From NCBI GenBank assembly GCA_014529385.2, contig CM043953.1, positions 93,999,342 through 94,059,341 of the forward strand: 60,000 nt of DNA. Reading direction: 5' to 3'. This document shows positions 21,801 through 33,309 of this stretch, piece by piece (positions within the stretch are counted from its first letter, which is position 1; the number at the start of each line of letters is the position of its first letter). The stretch is from Adiantum capillus-veneris (taxonomy: Eukaryota; Streptophyta; Polypodiopsida; Polypodiales; Pteridaceae). A program made the position numbers and the translations under genes. A model generated the notes under the pieces. That model saw only the letters and a program-made list of their open reading frames with translations. It was not told the DNA's origin and did no database searches.

Positions 21801-23143
21801 TTGCAAAGGGTTATGCACAGCAAAAAGGCATAGATTATGAAGAGACTTTTGCTCCCACTTGTCGTATGACTACTGTGCGTTTTCTATGTGCATTGGCAGC
21901 TCATTTTGGTTGGGATGTACATCAATCAGACATTGTTACTGCTTTCTTGAATGGTGACATATTTGAGGAAGTTTATGTAACGCAGCCTCGCGGTTTTGTC
22001 ATAAAAGGACAAGAGTACAAAGTGTGAAAATGTAACAAGGCTTTGTATGGGTTGAAGCAATCTCCGCGTGCTTGATATGAGAAAGCTGACACTCATTTGG
22101 TCAAACAAGGCTTTCGTAACAGTCCAACAGAAAGCACATTGTATGTAAAGCGTGAGGGTGATGTATTTCTCATCGTGGTTCTTTATGTTGATGATTTGCT
22201 GATCACTGGACCAAATGAGAGACATATTGCTGAATTTAAGGCTGATTTGAATGCTACTTTCAAGATGAAAGATTTGGGGCTGTTGCATCATTATTTGGGC
22301 ATACAGTTTAAGCAGTGTGATGGTGGTATTGCCTTGTGTCAGAAAATTTACATAGAGACATTGCTATGTAAGTTTGGACTTGAGGATTGCAAACCTATTG
22401 CCACTCCCATCATGGAAACAGGTTTGAAGTTGAGTCTACATGATGTTGGCGATCCTGCTGATGTCACTCTTTACCAAACTGCTGTTGGCTGCCTCATTTA
22501 TGTATGCAACACGAGGCCAGATATTCAGTTTGCAGTCTCACAGGTCAGCAGATTTATGCATAGCCCACGGTCTAAGCATTGGCAGGCTGTCAAGAGGATT
22601 TTCCGCTACCTTAGTGGCACTTTACATCTTGGCTTGTTTTATCCCAAGGGGGGATCATTGCCGCCACACTTACATGCTTTTTCGGACTCAGATTGGGCTG
22701 GTTGTTTTGACACGAGAGTGTCCACAAGTGGTTTCTGTTTCATGCTTGGCAGTTCATGTATATCATGGTTGAGCAAGAAGCAACCTACTGTGGCCACTTC
22801 GAGTTGTGAGGCTGAGTACAGGGAAGTCTTCACAGCTACGGTTGAGTGTGAATGGCTCAGACGCCTTATGGCTGATTTGGGTGTTGGACAGGACACTGCC
22901 AACACTATCTACACTGACAATCAGAGTGCATTGGCAGTTGCGAGGAACCCAGTTTTTCATGCTCGCACAAAGCACATTCAGGTGCATTACCACTATGTCA
23001 CGGAGAGGCTCTCAGCAGGAGAGATGAGCTTGGCTTATGTGCCAACACAGGACAACCTTGCAGATCTTTTCACAAAGGCATTGTCTCGTGAGAAGCTTGA
23101 AGGTTTCCGCAAAGCTTTGGGCTTACTCCCCTTTGTCGACTGA
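18856..23143 (+). pseudogene. Copia gag-pol polyprotein gene (frameshifted)
   Basis: The start is taken at 18856 (ACCATGGCT, MADNNNTDVFKMFAAEDRL), not at the in-frame Met 60 bp upstream. Domains in order: gag (UBN2-like, KRTIVPHIRSAKSAKQAWDI); zinc knuckle near 19700 with the first Cys replaced (FHYCKSNDHLIKSC); protease WYFESGATKHI, whose catalytic Asp is Glu (19963-19965); integrase zinc region (LWHARFGHLN, CEGCILGK) and D-D-E residues (HSDVCG, CSDRGG, NGVAERKN). A frameshift falls at about 21095-21110. RT follows (WVYKLKRKPDGEIDRHKARL, ALYGLKQSPRA, LYVDDLLI), then RNase H (SDSDWAG, SSCEAEY, IYTDNQSAL). TGA stops lie at 22025-22027 and 22073-22075, the latter in place of the Trp of a conserved SPRAWY. 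Confidence 0.95.
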
Positions 23144-23208
23144 TCCTGTCCTCAGGGCATGGCACTTCCCTTTACTCATGTGCCAGCTCTCGTTCACCGC
23201 ATCGCTCC

Positions 23209-23218
23209 AGGGGGGATT
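23209..23218 (+). other. Copia polypurine tract
   Basis: AGGGGGGATT immediately upstream of the 3' LTR. Confidence 0.85.
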
Positions 23219-23445
23219 TGTTACCATATACACGTGGTAGTGATGTGTGTGAACACACTAGGACCACCGGGGCATTTTTTCCCTCTTTAGGAGGCTTTTT
23301 CCCCCGTGCATTGTATATACGCCCATCACTCTAGGGCTATCTATCTTTCCATTGCACACTAAGTAACACACTCTCTATAGTGTGCCTTGAGATTCCTTCG
23401 TCTTCTCCAAGCTGTGTGTGTTTCTCTGCAATCCTAATTCCAACA
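23219..23445 (+). repeat. Copia 3' LTR
   Basis: 227 bp, TGTTACCATA...TTCCAACA, followed by the TSD TCTGT. It differs from the 5' LTR by about five substitutions, mostly transitions. Confidence 0.95.
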
Positions 23446-23450
23446 TCTGT

Positions 23451-24870
23451 TACCACTCAAAAAGAGCCATGGTTTCTTCTTCTTCTTCTTCCCACCCTAA
23501 TAGCTCTAGGAGTTGTTGTGCTCTCTCCCCAACCAACCTTTCCATTAGTCTCCCAAGGAGGCCAAGTAGCACCATAAGCTCTATCACTATCTCAAAATCC
23601 ATCAATATAGATAGTCAATGGCAACAAAAAACAATATAAAAAGGTTCTTGGGTTCTTATGCAACCAAGAAGGAGGAAAAGATCCTCAACAACAAATCATA
23701 TTGTTCAACATGGAAAGCACGAGTGCTAGATTTCAAAGTGGAGGTGGGCAAGAAAAGTGTTAAGGAGGTTTTGATACAACATGTCTATAGTCACTTCGAT
23801 GTGATTGCTAATGGCGAAGATGTCTCATTGTCTTATCATCCTTGATGCAACTGTAAATGTGTTCATAGCCTTCCATCTCTATTCTTTCTTTTAGACCTTG
23901 CTGTTCTCTTAATTTCTTTTTTCTTCTTAAAGAGGTAGACAATATTAACAGAGGTAGATCAATCTCTCATAAGTTTTAAATTCTATTCAGTAGTTAGACT
24001 AGGGGGTCTATTACATTTTGTTGTTGCAATTGCAGATATCTATCCTTCACCATACGAAGAATGGGATCCAGTGGAGTGTATTATAGATCTTATCTCTGTA
24101 ATCCACGCTGACATTGGTGTTTTACAATATGATGGAAGAACTAGCAAGAGTCTTGCAGATGAGGGAATTTTCTCATACGAGCATTTACACTAGCTCAACC
24201 AAAAAAATAAAAAAGGTACTCTGGTTAAATTCTCTCTCCCTACCAATTGGAGCTGTATTGACCGGCCACCATAGTGTGTGAAGCTCTCAGAAGCAAGATA
24301 TCTAGGGATGTGAAGAGGTCTCTACAAAATTTTGTGCCCACAAAATTGGTATTGCTAATTTTTATCCTTCAAGTTTATTTGTGGAACTATGTCACACCTG
24401 CCACATACATGTTGCAAAGACAATGCTAGTATGTAAATCTCTAGATGCTTGCTTCTATGACAAGCTTCTTGATAGAGGGTGGTATATTAAAGAGGTGGAC
24501 GACATACATTGCAAGGTTTCACTAGACACTTTGGGTGGCCAAGTACATGATCAGCACACAGTCCCTTATCATCTCCTTCTGGTACCAGTGCTCTCAAATT
24601 GTTGCAGGCTACTCTAAGTTTATTCCTGCTGATCAAGAGTCGGTAGTCCTGAAGAACAATGGTTTCATAGTTGTGAAGGTACTCAATAAAGAGCTCAACC
24701 TTGTGACAGTGGTCACAATAAGAGAGCAATGTAACCTTCAGCAACTTTGGCACGACATCGTGAATGAGACCATGGAGAACGATCCCTCACAGTTCTATTT
24801 CTTAATTGGTGGACTCAAAGTAATGCAACGAAGGGAAAAAGAGATTGTCTATAGGAACTAACTGGCCAAG
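23451..24870 (+). other. Unrecognised coding-like remnants
   Basis: Several short coding-like stretches on the plus strand: 23618-23845 (starting MATKNNIKRFLGSYATKKEE); 24035-24193, open for 53 codons (PYEEWDPVECIIDLISVIHA) and preceded by a splice-acceptor-like TTGCAATTGCAG; 24420-24610 (LDACFYDKLLDRGWYIKEVD); and 24605-24861 (KFIPADQESVVLKNNGFIVV, ending REKEIVYRN). They could be exons of a decayed host gene or of an unrecognised transposon. I recognise no family. Confidence 0.35.
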
Positions 24871-25090
24871 TCTAAACCCTGCCAATGTAACTTGAATGAA
24901 TTTATATTCATGACTTCCATTCCAATGTTTCTTGCAATTTAAATCTTTTGTTTCAATTGTGAGATGATTCCCACAATTTGGTTATATCTTTATTTCAATT
25001 GTAAGATGAAACTATCTCACTACTTCTGTCCCTTTGTGGGTGGAAGTATGATTACTATATATTTTGAACAACATATGCAGAGTTTGATGT

Positions 25091-25220
<130 letters not shown>

Positions 25221-25587
25221 ATTTCCATGGCACCACATTGAGACGTACAAAGAATCATATTAATGTAGATAGTTATCATTTTGGAGAGTATTTATAAGTT
25301 CAAATTCTGAAACAGTCAATGGGTTGAAATACAAATTCTGGAGATAAGGGATCAAAATGTCCTCTAGATAAAAGTCATGCTCAAGAGCTTCAAATGAGGG
25401 TGGGGAGAGAGTGGTGCGTGATGGATTTAGCAAGCCCTTATGAGGTGTTTATCTATCAACAAAGTGTTGATATCATCATATGGGACATGGTTTTGAAAAA
25501 ATGTTTTATAGTATACAAATACATCTAGTTTGGTAGTGACTGTCAATGAAAACACACTCTTTTTGCGAATAAAGAAAATCAAATTGC

Positions 25588-25850
25588 AAACATTTGATTC
25601 TTGCTACTTTGCAAACCATATTTACAAGGGAATTGAGGTTTTTCTACAGCATAGAGCACCATATGGCAACCCGAAACCTTGGAAGTAGAAATTGTATAAA
25701 TTCCTTGGTTCTTGGACGCACAATGGCTCTACAGTCACCTATCCTGAAGGTGTACATGTTGACAAGTTCTACGTGGGGATCATACGGCTCCTGAAACAAC
25801 AACAATCCGTTGACGTCCAAAATAATAAGTCTTTGCGAAGGACAATAGGT
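25588..25850 (+). pseudogene. Unrecognised coding remnant with one stop
   Basis: A plus frame reads YFANHIYKGIEVFLQHRAPY, then a TAG near 25687, then KLYKFLGSWTHNGSTVTYPE and a hydrophilic end before TGA at about 25850. Residue composition looks protein-like, but I recognise no family. It may belong with the remnants at 23451-24870. Confidence 0.3.
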
Positions 25851-25904
25851 TGACTTTCATATTCTTTTACATTGGTTATTACCGCAATAATTATGTCAAT
25901 GTCT

Positions 25905-26465
25905 AGAAAAGGTCCATACTGTGTTTGCCTGCTGTCAAGGTTGTCTTGTCCAATGTTGAGATCCTCGAGCTTCTTCTCTTGTTCTTCTGCTGTTCGAGAC
26001 TCTTGTGTCTCCAGTGTTGAGGATCTATTGCACCTGAATTAGCTTCTAATGTGCTATGATCTGTTTGTCTGTCGGGCATAAACGACTCTTGATTTTCAAG
26101 TTCAACAGGTGGAATTGTGGAAGAGGTATGCTCTGCTTGAGGGTTAGAGTGTTCTTTCTCAGCCCCTCCCTCTACATAAACTTCTTCCTTCTAAAACTCT
26201 CTAAGCACAAAGGGAAATTCGACATTTATTTCTTCGTCAGCCCTTGATTTGTGTGATCTTGCTCCTATGTGGGCTTCCCCTCATTTGGAATTTTCTCCTT
26301 GTCAAACTCTCCCTCTGCACAATTTCTCTTCTCAAAAGTTCCTCCCTCCTCTTTCTCTCGTCCTTTCTCAGCTGTCCTTATGATATCTGTTTGCTATTGT
26401 CCCTCATCAATCATCGCTAACTCTACAATGTGGTCATCCAATAGGGTATGTTATGCATCCATTTC
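25905..26465 (-). pseudogene. Unrecognised acidic, charged coding remnant
   Basis: Minus-strand frames are open over ~180 codons with two stops and one frameshift. Composition is Glu/Lys-rich (EKGREKEEGGTFEKR; EINVEFPFVLREF; EGGAEKEHSNPQAEHTSSTI). It looks like a low-complexity linker of a larger protein. It points opposite to the remnants on its left. Confidence 0.3.
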
Positions 26466-27107
26466 TCCTCACTGGATGTGAAATTGCAAGAAAATGCTAA
26501 TTAGGGTGGCACGGTATTGGTACAAATACTCTACAAAAAACAAAAACTAAAAAGAACTGAGACACATTTTTGTCCAAATTGTCACAATGTTATAGTAATA
26601 CTGTGCAAAATTCATACCTTTGACATGAATGGATTTAGTGAAAAAAAGCTCTACAGTATATACTCAGCATGGAGGAGGCACCTCCATCCACAAGAGTTGC
26701 CATCCGTCTATGAAGGCACTGTGACTTCCTTAATTTTTGACCTGTACAGCTATGGATTTCCAAATAGCCTTCCATATACATGCAACAATCGTTTTATGCA
26801 TCTGCAATAAGGAGGAGTGGGTATGAACCAAACACAATAAATGTCTCCATACTTTATCCAAAATAAAACCAATTTATAATTCTCAATACTCACAGTCTTA
26901 ATTTTGGATACATTCCTCAAATTAAGTTTAGTGTCCAGACAGCTCGTGTCGGGGGATATGGGTTTGAAACATGAGTCGGGAAGGCTTCGGGCCTCTGGCT
27001 GTGAGAGAGAATAAGAACAACAGATGGAAACGGCTATGTCAATCATCGTAAACTTCGATTAATCAAGTCAAGCTTTAAGTACAACTTAACCTTTAGCCAA
27101 GGTGCAT
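26466..27107. other. Unassigned sequence left of CHR-2
   Basis: I see no convincing feature. The last bases before the insertion (CAAGGTGCAT then TGTTA) are contiguous with 53032 once CHR-2 is removed. Confidence 0.4.
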
Positions 27108-27112
27108 TGTTA

Positions 27113-27485
27113 TGTCATAATAACTAATATCTAATTCTCCTAAATTATTTTCTCATGTTAAACTGATCATTTAATATGGGGAAGTACTAGGGGAGAAAAA
27201 GCTAGAATATTGGTTAGGCTGGCAGACCGGTCACAGTAGGGACCCAAAGGAGGGAAAATAGGGATCCAAAGGGGGACCATTTTCAAAAGAGCAATGTGCA
27301 TCAATGGGCTTCAAAGACCCTAAAATTCAGCCCATTAAGACTTCCAAAATGCTAAAGTTCCAAAATTAAATTAATACTCAATGGTCAAGCCAGGGAAAAT
27401 TTGGATGCTTGTGGGAAGACTCAAAAGTCTTCCAACAGCCCTATCAAGGAGGGGGTGAGCCATATTAGTAGGGGATGAGAGAGAA

Positions 27486-27583
<98 letters not shown>

Positions 27584-28782
27584 TTCCAAGCTCCCTTTAC
27601 ACAAAGGGCATAGTGGACACATGTCAGCTTACTAGCCTAGTTGCCCCCAAGGTGTATTCAAATCCTATTGGATGGCCATAGAGGTGGACCAATGAGAATT
27701 AGGCTAGAGTAAATTTAGTTTAATTCATTTAAAAACACTTGATTAAAGAACCAATAGAAATTAAGATCTTTAGAAGAATATTGGACAGTCTCCCAAGGGG
27801 TCCAATGAGCATTCAACAGCCCAATGGCTTGCCTGATTCCTATTGGCCAAAAGACTAAGAGGTCCAATGAGAGTTTAACTGCATTATTTGAATACCTAAA
27901 GCTCTCACAAAAGGGGAAAGGGGAACACATGTCACAAGTTATCATGTATGCTTCTTAATTGTCATTGGCTAAGCTTTACAGGGGCCAATAGGATGCCAGC
28001 ATGAGCAAATAGCAAGAGGTCGACCAAGAGAGAGAGAAGGCTGATTTTTGCAAGGCATTATCACACACACACACTCACACAATCTCAATGGCGAAGTAAA
28101 GAAGACTATCTCCTTCTCAAGCTCTAACGGAAAGCTCATCATCTACTCCAAGATTGTGAGAAGAGAGGCCTACACCAACAACTCTTGGCTTTGTGATGCA
28201 AATCCAACCAAGAGACAAGATCCAATGCATGCTCATCTCCTCTACCATGCTAATTATTAAGCTATGGTAAGCTATTAAGAGTGCTTATGTGAGGAGACAT
28301 ACTTCTTTCTTGTAAGAATACTCCTTCTTCCTCTCAATCTACTCTCATACCCCGCTAACTCTTACCATCTTTGAAGGTGTGTGAGGTCTTTGGTCTGAGA
28401 CCATGAGGGAATTGATGTTGTGTTTTCAAGTGTAAGCTTGGTGATTGAAGCTTCCATCTTCATTGCACCAGCAAGTTATTGAAGGAACACAAAGTATTGT
28501 ATTGTAAAATGTCTCCTTTGATTGGGGGAACCTATAATACAAAGCCTTTTGGAGGGGGGACCGGCTCCATGTAAATTGGGTCCTCAACTATTGTCAATAG
28601 CTTAATTTCTCTCTATTTCTGAAGTATTGTTCATGCCTATCTAACTAGGTGTTATGATTTTGGTTGCTCTCTCCATCCAAGCACTCTTGCTATGCTCATT
28701 AGGAATCTAGTCTTAATGAAATGCTCACTATGTCTATGTTACTTTTCGCTACACACAAGTTACTAGACCATTAAATGTTACA
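27113..28782 (+). repeat. CHR-2 5' LTR
   Basis: A 1670-bp LTR, TGTCATAATAAC...AAATGTTACA, the inverted counterpart of the CHR-1 LTRs. It contains a long (CA)n at 27488-27581 but only a short CA stretch at 28066-28080 and an unexpanded AG stretch near 28029. Confidence 0.9.
27488..27581. repeat. (CA)n microsatellite in CHR-2 5' LTR
   Basis: About 47 CA units at the position equivalent to the (GT)n of CHR-1. The right LTR of CHR-2 has only ~10 units there (30960-30982). Confidence 0.95.
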
Positions 28783-28783
28783 T

Positions 28784-28801
28784 TGGTATCAAAGAACAAG
28801 G
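28784..28801 (+). other. CHR-2 primer-binding site
   Basis: TGGTATCAAAGAACAAGG begins right after the LTR. Its first eight bases match the initiator-tRNA-Met PBS. Confidence 0.85.
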
Positions 28802-29192
28802 TTTCTCTTTTCTTGCTTAAGAAGAGAGGTCCTCAAGTTGACTATAAATGGTTCGTATTATTAATTTCAATTGAGTAAGAAGAATATGTTTTTTTTAGCC
28901 TTGCAGTGCGCCTCCTTCGTGCAGATAACGAGGCATCACCGTCGAGAGCTATGGTCTTAATAGTGGAGTCCTATGGGGCTTGCTTAACCACTATTGAGCT
29001 ATTAAAAGCTTGACAGGAGCCGGTACTGTTTTGGTGCTGTAAGACCCTCTCTTCTATTCCTTGCAATTAATGATATTCGAGCCACGGGTATAGAGGAGCT
29101 TGAGTGCTTTTCTAACGGGGTTAAGAGGAGTAGCAACTAGGGCTTGAAGTGCCAAAGTACACTTGAAAAGTTTACACCTAAAAGTTGATAGA

Positions 29193-30580
29193 ATGGCTGA
29201 CAATAGTAAAGATAGTCAGATTAATGTTGATAGCTTTGATTTTTCTAATGAACGCTACTAATGATGCCCCTATGCTTGTTAATTACCTTGTTACTAGGCT
29301 TCAACAAGCCATGGGCAATCCATCCCTCCAAAGTGAAGTGAAACGGCAGCTACGTGCTTATGGAATTCTCCAAACTCCGCACCAAGAAGAGAGAGTATCT
29401 AGGAAGCCTCCTAGTGAGACTTCCAAAAGAGGCCTCTCTCCGATAAGGGAAAAAGAAGAGGATCTGTACGAAGGGCTCAAAAATTTACTACTTGACGATG
29501 CATCTCCTTCCTAAAGGAGAATTCAAGTTTCAATGGTAGAGCCCCCACCGAAAGAACGAGAAAGAAGTGAGTCTCTTGCCACCTCGACGGAGATGGATCC
29601 ACGAAGATGGTGAGCAAAACGCTGTCCAACACCCCCTAAACGGAGAAGACCATCACACACTTCTCTACATCATAATTCAAAGAGAGACGACAAAAAACAA
29701 GAGAAGAAAAAGGCGAGAAAGAGGTCACTCTCTTCTCCATCTTCTTCATCCTCTTCCTCTTATGAAGAAAGTGATGGTGCAGGAGAGGAGGAACAAGGGA
29801 AGAAAAAGGCGAGAAAGAGGTCACCCTCTTCTCCATCCTCCTCAAATTCTTCCTCTTTTGAAGAAAGTGATGGTGCAGCTTTTGAACCACCAAAAAGAAA
29901 GGCCATAGGAAATCCTATTCCGCGTGGAAGAGGTTGTCCAAGCTCAAAAATTTCAAAGAGGGAGAAAGAACATCTCTTTCCTTACCTACGATGGCACCTT
30001 TGGTGCTACGAACAAAGTTTTAGCCTTCATCCAACAATTTGATGCGGCGTTTGGAGATGAGGGCTTCACAGAGTCCTCTAAGCTACTCCATGTAGCTATG
30101 CATTTTCAAAAATTTTCCAGGAAATGGTGGTCTAGCCTACGGGAAAATGGTGAAGCTCCACGAACATGGAGCTTTAAGAGCTTCCATCATGAAGAAGTTT
30201 TTGGCTTTGCCAAAGATAAAGTACTCACCGAATGGAAAATCTTGAAGCTCTGTCCCTACGAATCTATTCACAAATATGTAGACAAGTTTTGGGACTTACG
30301 TCTCAAAGCCACTGTCTTCAAAAAGATGTATTTTGGAGAGCAAAAACATCAATTTTGTGCGGGTTTAACTGAAGATATGGTGGAGTATGTCAACTCCCAA
30401 AGGCCACGCACCATATTTGCAATCATACACCATACCATGGTGGCTTCACGAATCAATTTCTAATAAGGGGCTAAGAGAAATCTTAAGCCCATGGAGAACA
30501 AGGACCGTAATAACGAGCCCAAGGGGAAGGACAATGTCCAAAAGTCTCCTAAAGGCAACACCAACAACAACAAGGCTAAG
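29193..30580 (+). pseudogene. CHR-2 gag (frameshifted, 3' truncated)
   Basis: Homologous to CHR-1 gag. It starts MADNSKDSQINVDSFDF, shifts frame at about 29255, continues NATNDAPMLVNYLV, and has the same pair of Ser-rich basic/acidic repeats (about 29700-29880). The capsid core at 29924-30463 contains ISFLTYDGTFGATNKVLAFI and CPYESIHKYVDKFWDL. It ends near 30580, before the zinc knuckle, at the internal deletion. A particle protein at most, with no enzyme. Confidence 0.85.
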
Positions 30581-30584
30581 GTAA

Positions 30585-31464
30585 TATCATATTAACTAAT
30601 ATCCAATTCTCCTAACTGATTTTCTCTTGTTAAACTCATCATTTAATATAGGGAAGTACCAGGGGAGAAAAAGCTAGAATATTGGTTACCCTGGCAGAAT
30701 GGTCACATAGGGATCCAAAGGAGGGAAAATAGGGATCCAAAAAGGGGCCATCTGCAAAAGAGAAATGTGCATCAATGGGCTTCAAAGACCCTAAGGTTCA
30801 GCCCATTAAGACTTCCAAAATGCTAAGGTTCCAAAATTAAATCAATACTCAATGGTCAAGCCTTAGGGAAAATTTGGATGCTTGTGGGAAGACTTAAAAG
30901 TCTTCCCACATCCCTATTAAGGAGGGGGCAAGCCATATTAGTAGGGGATGAGAGAGAAACACACACACACACACACACACACTCTTCCAAGCTCCCTTTA
31001 CACAAAGGGCATAGTGGACACATGTCAGCTTTCTAGCCCAGTTGCCCCCAAGGTGCATTCAAATCCTATTCGATGGCCATATGGGTGGACCAATGAGAAT
31101 TAGGCTAGATTAAATTTAGTTTAATTTATTTAAAAACACTTGATAAAAGAACCAATAGAAATTAAGCTCTCTAGAAGAGTATGGGACAGTCCCCCAAGGG
31201 GTCCAATGAGCATTCAACAGCCCAATGGCTTGCCTGATTCCTATTGGCCAGAAGACTAAGAGGTCCAATGAGAGTTTAATTGCATTGTTTAAATGCCTAA
31301 AGCTCTCACAAAAGGGGAAAAGGGGGCCAAATGTCACAAGGCTATCAATTATGCTTCTTAATTGTCATTGGCTAAGCTTTGCATGGGCCAATAGGATGCC
31401 AGCATGAGCAAATACCAAGAGGGGTCGACCAAGAGAGAGAGAGGGGGACTAATTTTTGCAAGAC

Positions 31465-31505
<41 letters not shown>

Positions 31506-31598
31506 AATCTCAATGGTGAAGTAAAGAAGACTATCTCCTTCTAAAGCTTTAATGGAAAGCTCATCATCTACTCCAAGGTTGTGAGAAGGGAGGCCTAC
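30585..31598 (+). repeat. CHR-2 3' LTR, left piece
   Basis: Begins TATCATATTAAC (TG changed to TA) after GGTAA and matches 27113-28160. It contains short CA tracts at 30960-30982 and 31467-31498. Interrupted at 31598 by E3, with CCTAC duplicated. Confidence 0.9.
31594..31598. repeat. Target-site duplication of E3 (CCTAC), left copy
   Basis: CCTAC precedes the TG of E3 and recurs at 52413-52417. The uninterrupted sequence AGGCCTACACCAAC is seen in the other LTR at about 28168. Confidence 0.95.
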
Positions 31599-32508
31599 TG
31601 TGGGATGGGTGTCTAACCTCACTCCTATCTTATTGCAGATTTAGCGAGAAGCACGATTAAATTGTCAATCCATGGGATGAAGCTGACTCGACTAGTGCAT
31701 AGAGGCTACAAGAGGTTATCAATCTCTTGGAAAACATCAAGCAACTCGCATCTAACTCAAGCTACACTCAAGTGACTGAAATCACCAAAAGCCAATCGCT
31801 CATCGACAAACAAATCACATCCGTTACAACATCAAATGACATCCAAACATAACAAAACTTCTAGGACAAGTTTATAAGACATAAGCACACATGCTTATGG
31901 TCGCAAATCCCACTTTAGGTCAAGTGCAAAACTTGCAATTATTAACAGCAGTGGATTTTTGACCTAGTCGTTTTTGACCCAGAATGCATCTAAATGCTTA
32001 GCAATAATGTCCCAATATCCCGCCTATGCTTAGTTTTTATTTTGAAGTGTAAACTTCTCCTCATGATGAAATTAGGCCATGGATCGACGATGCCAAAAGC
32101 TACCGAATATCGTGGAATGCTTACGTCAGCTCTTACCTGCGGTTGCAACACAACAGACGCGACTACAATGTGACAAGCGGAGAGGGAGTAGGAAGCACGA
32201 GAAGGAGAGAAGTGAGCGCTGTTAGCTCACGCTCTGTATTTCATTATCCAAAACTTAAAAATAACTTATAAAAATTGGCTTTTATACCTTAGCCAAGGTT
32301 TTTGGTGGTCAAAACTAATAATCTGGGAGCTCTAACTAAAGATGGGTAATGACAGGTTGATATAATCTGGAAGCTTGTAGCCGCGGCTCATCAATTACAA
32401 AGTTTATCCGGAAAATAGGAGTTACAATATTCTCGATTTATCAAAATAATAAGTGTTTTTACAATGAGAGCTCCAAAAAATGGTATCCAAGTTAGCTTGA
32501 TTCTAACA
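31599..32508 (-). repeat. E3 3' LTR
   Basis: 910 bp, TGTGGGATGGGTGTC...TTCTAACA, matching 51505-52412 with scattered substitutions (for example GGATGGGTGTC versus GGACGGATATC). The difference suggests an insertion of moderate age. Confidence 0.9.
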
Positions 32509-32522
32509 TTCCCCCCCTCCTT
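32509..32522 (-). other. E3 polypurine tract
   Basis: Minus strand GGAGGGGGGAA directly precedes the 3' LTR, which fixes the element orientation. Confidence 0.85.
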
Positions 32523-32547
32523 GCCTGTGTTGTCTCTTGACACAGCT

Positions 32548-32690
32548 TTATAAGCTGAAATAGTCTTCTGCTTGATGGTTGGTGAGGCGTTCTTTAAGTG
32601 CATGTAGAGATTTCTCGTATCTGATATTTCTCTCTTTGTCTGGCACCTGCAAAAACTGCATAGTGACTCTGTTTTTAAGCTCAACTACGG
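32548..32690 (-). pseudogene. E3 C-terminal ORF tail
   Basis: A minus frame reading VTMQFLQVPDKERNIRYEKS, then LHALKERLTNHQAEDYFSL, and a stop at 32548-32550, 25 bp upstream of the PPT. This is where a polyprotein or extra ORF would end in the intact element. The upstream part is replaced by the inner repeat unit. The domain is not recognised. Confidence 0.45.
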
Positions 32691-32856
32691 AGTAGCCTAC
32701 AAATCTTGAAGTCAAGTTGTTGATCACTGGACCAAAAATTTCCGTTCGTCAAGTGAAAAACCCTATGTGGAATGCTTCCTCAAACACCAACATATTATGA
32801 GAAGGTAAGAACATGCATCAGGCGTAGAAGCCATAGAGGACTTCTTTGGAAGGTTG

Positions 32857-33032
32857 AGGAGGTGCACCTGTACGTACTCGCTTACTGTTTCTCGCTCTCT
32901 GCCTCTCTCATGTTAGATTTGCTATGGTGTTTACGTGTACATGATTACGCAGGTATGGAGATCTATTGCTATATTGTCTGTAGCATGTTATTCTATGTAT
33001 TTTGCAGGGAGCCACGACTTCCGTTTGTAGCA
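32857..33032 (+). repeat. 176-bp direct repeat, left copy
   Basis: Matches 36344-36519 with scattered differences and contains the same GTATGG...TTTTGCAG segment. Confidence 0.85.
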
Positions 33033-33300
33033 ATCGTATTCCAAATATGGAGAGTCGCAATCCGCCGATGTCTACTTGGAGAGGCACTTCATCAATACCG
33101 GAGGTCCTAATCAGCTTATGATCCGGCAAAGCATCATGAATGAGGTAGTGCTGATCGCAAGCAGGCAACCCAGCCTCAACGAGGTGCCATCTTATACCTT
33201 CATCGTCAAGCTGGATGTCCATCCTGCCGCGCTAGATTTTGTGCTTAATTCGATCTTATTTCCCGAAGGAAGGGTTGCGGGGATGGAGAAGCAGTTTTAG
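33031..33300 (+). CDS. Unrecognised ORF inside the inner unit
   Basis: A frame open from the stop at 33028-33030 to TAG at 33298-33300, reading QSYSKYGESQSADVYLERHF, then PSLNEVPSYTFIVKLDVHP and EGRVAGMEKQF. Composition is protein-like and more GC-rich than the surroundings. It starts directly after the left repeat without an obvious Met; the first Met is at 33076. It may be a captured host-gene exon or the start of a degenerate gag. I do not recognise it. Confidence 0.3.
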   Translation, partial: QSYSKYGESQSADVYLERHFINTGGPNQLMIRQSIMNEVVLIASRQPSLNEVPSYTFIVKLDVHPAALDFVLNSILFPEGRVAGMEKQF

Positions 33301-33309
33301 CGATAGAGT

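Larger units (their letters stand above)
18267..23445 (+). mobile_element. Ty1/copia LTR retrotransposon, complete structure
   Basis: 5179 bp with 227-bp LTRs at both ends, 5-bp TSD TCTGT (18262-18266 and 23446-23450), a tRNA-iMet PBS, a single gag-pol gene in Copia order (gag, protease, integrase, RT, RNase H) and a PPT. The LTRs differ at about five positions, so the insertion is fairly young for this window. The pol has one frameshift and two stops, so this copy is not autonomous now. Confidence 0.95.

Noticed and set aside
31599-32508. E3 as a plus-strand element
   Set aside because: The purine tract (GGAGGGGGGAA) and the tRNA-Asp-like PBS are both on the minus strand, as is its gag.
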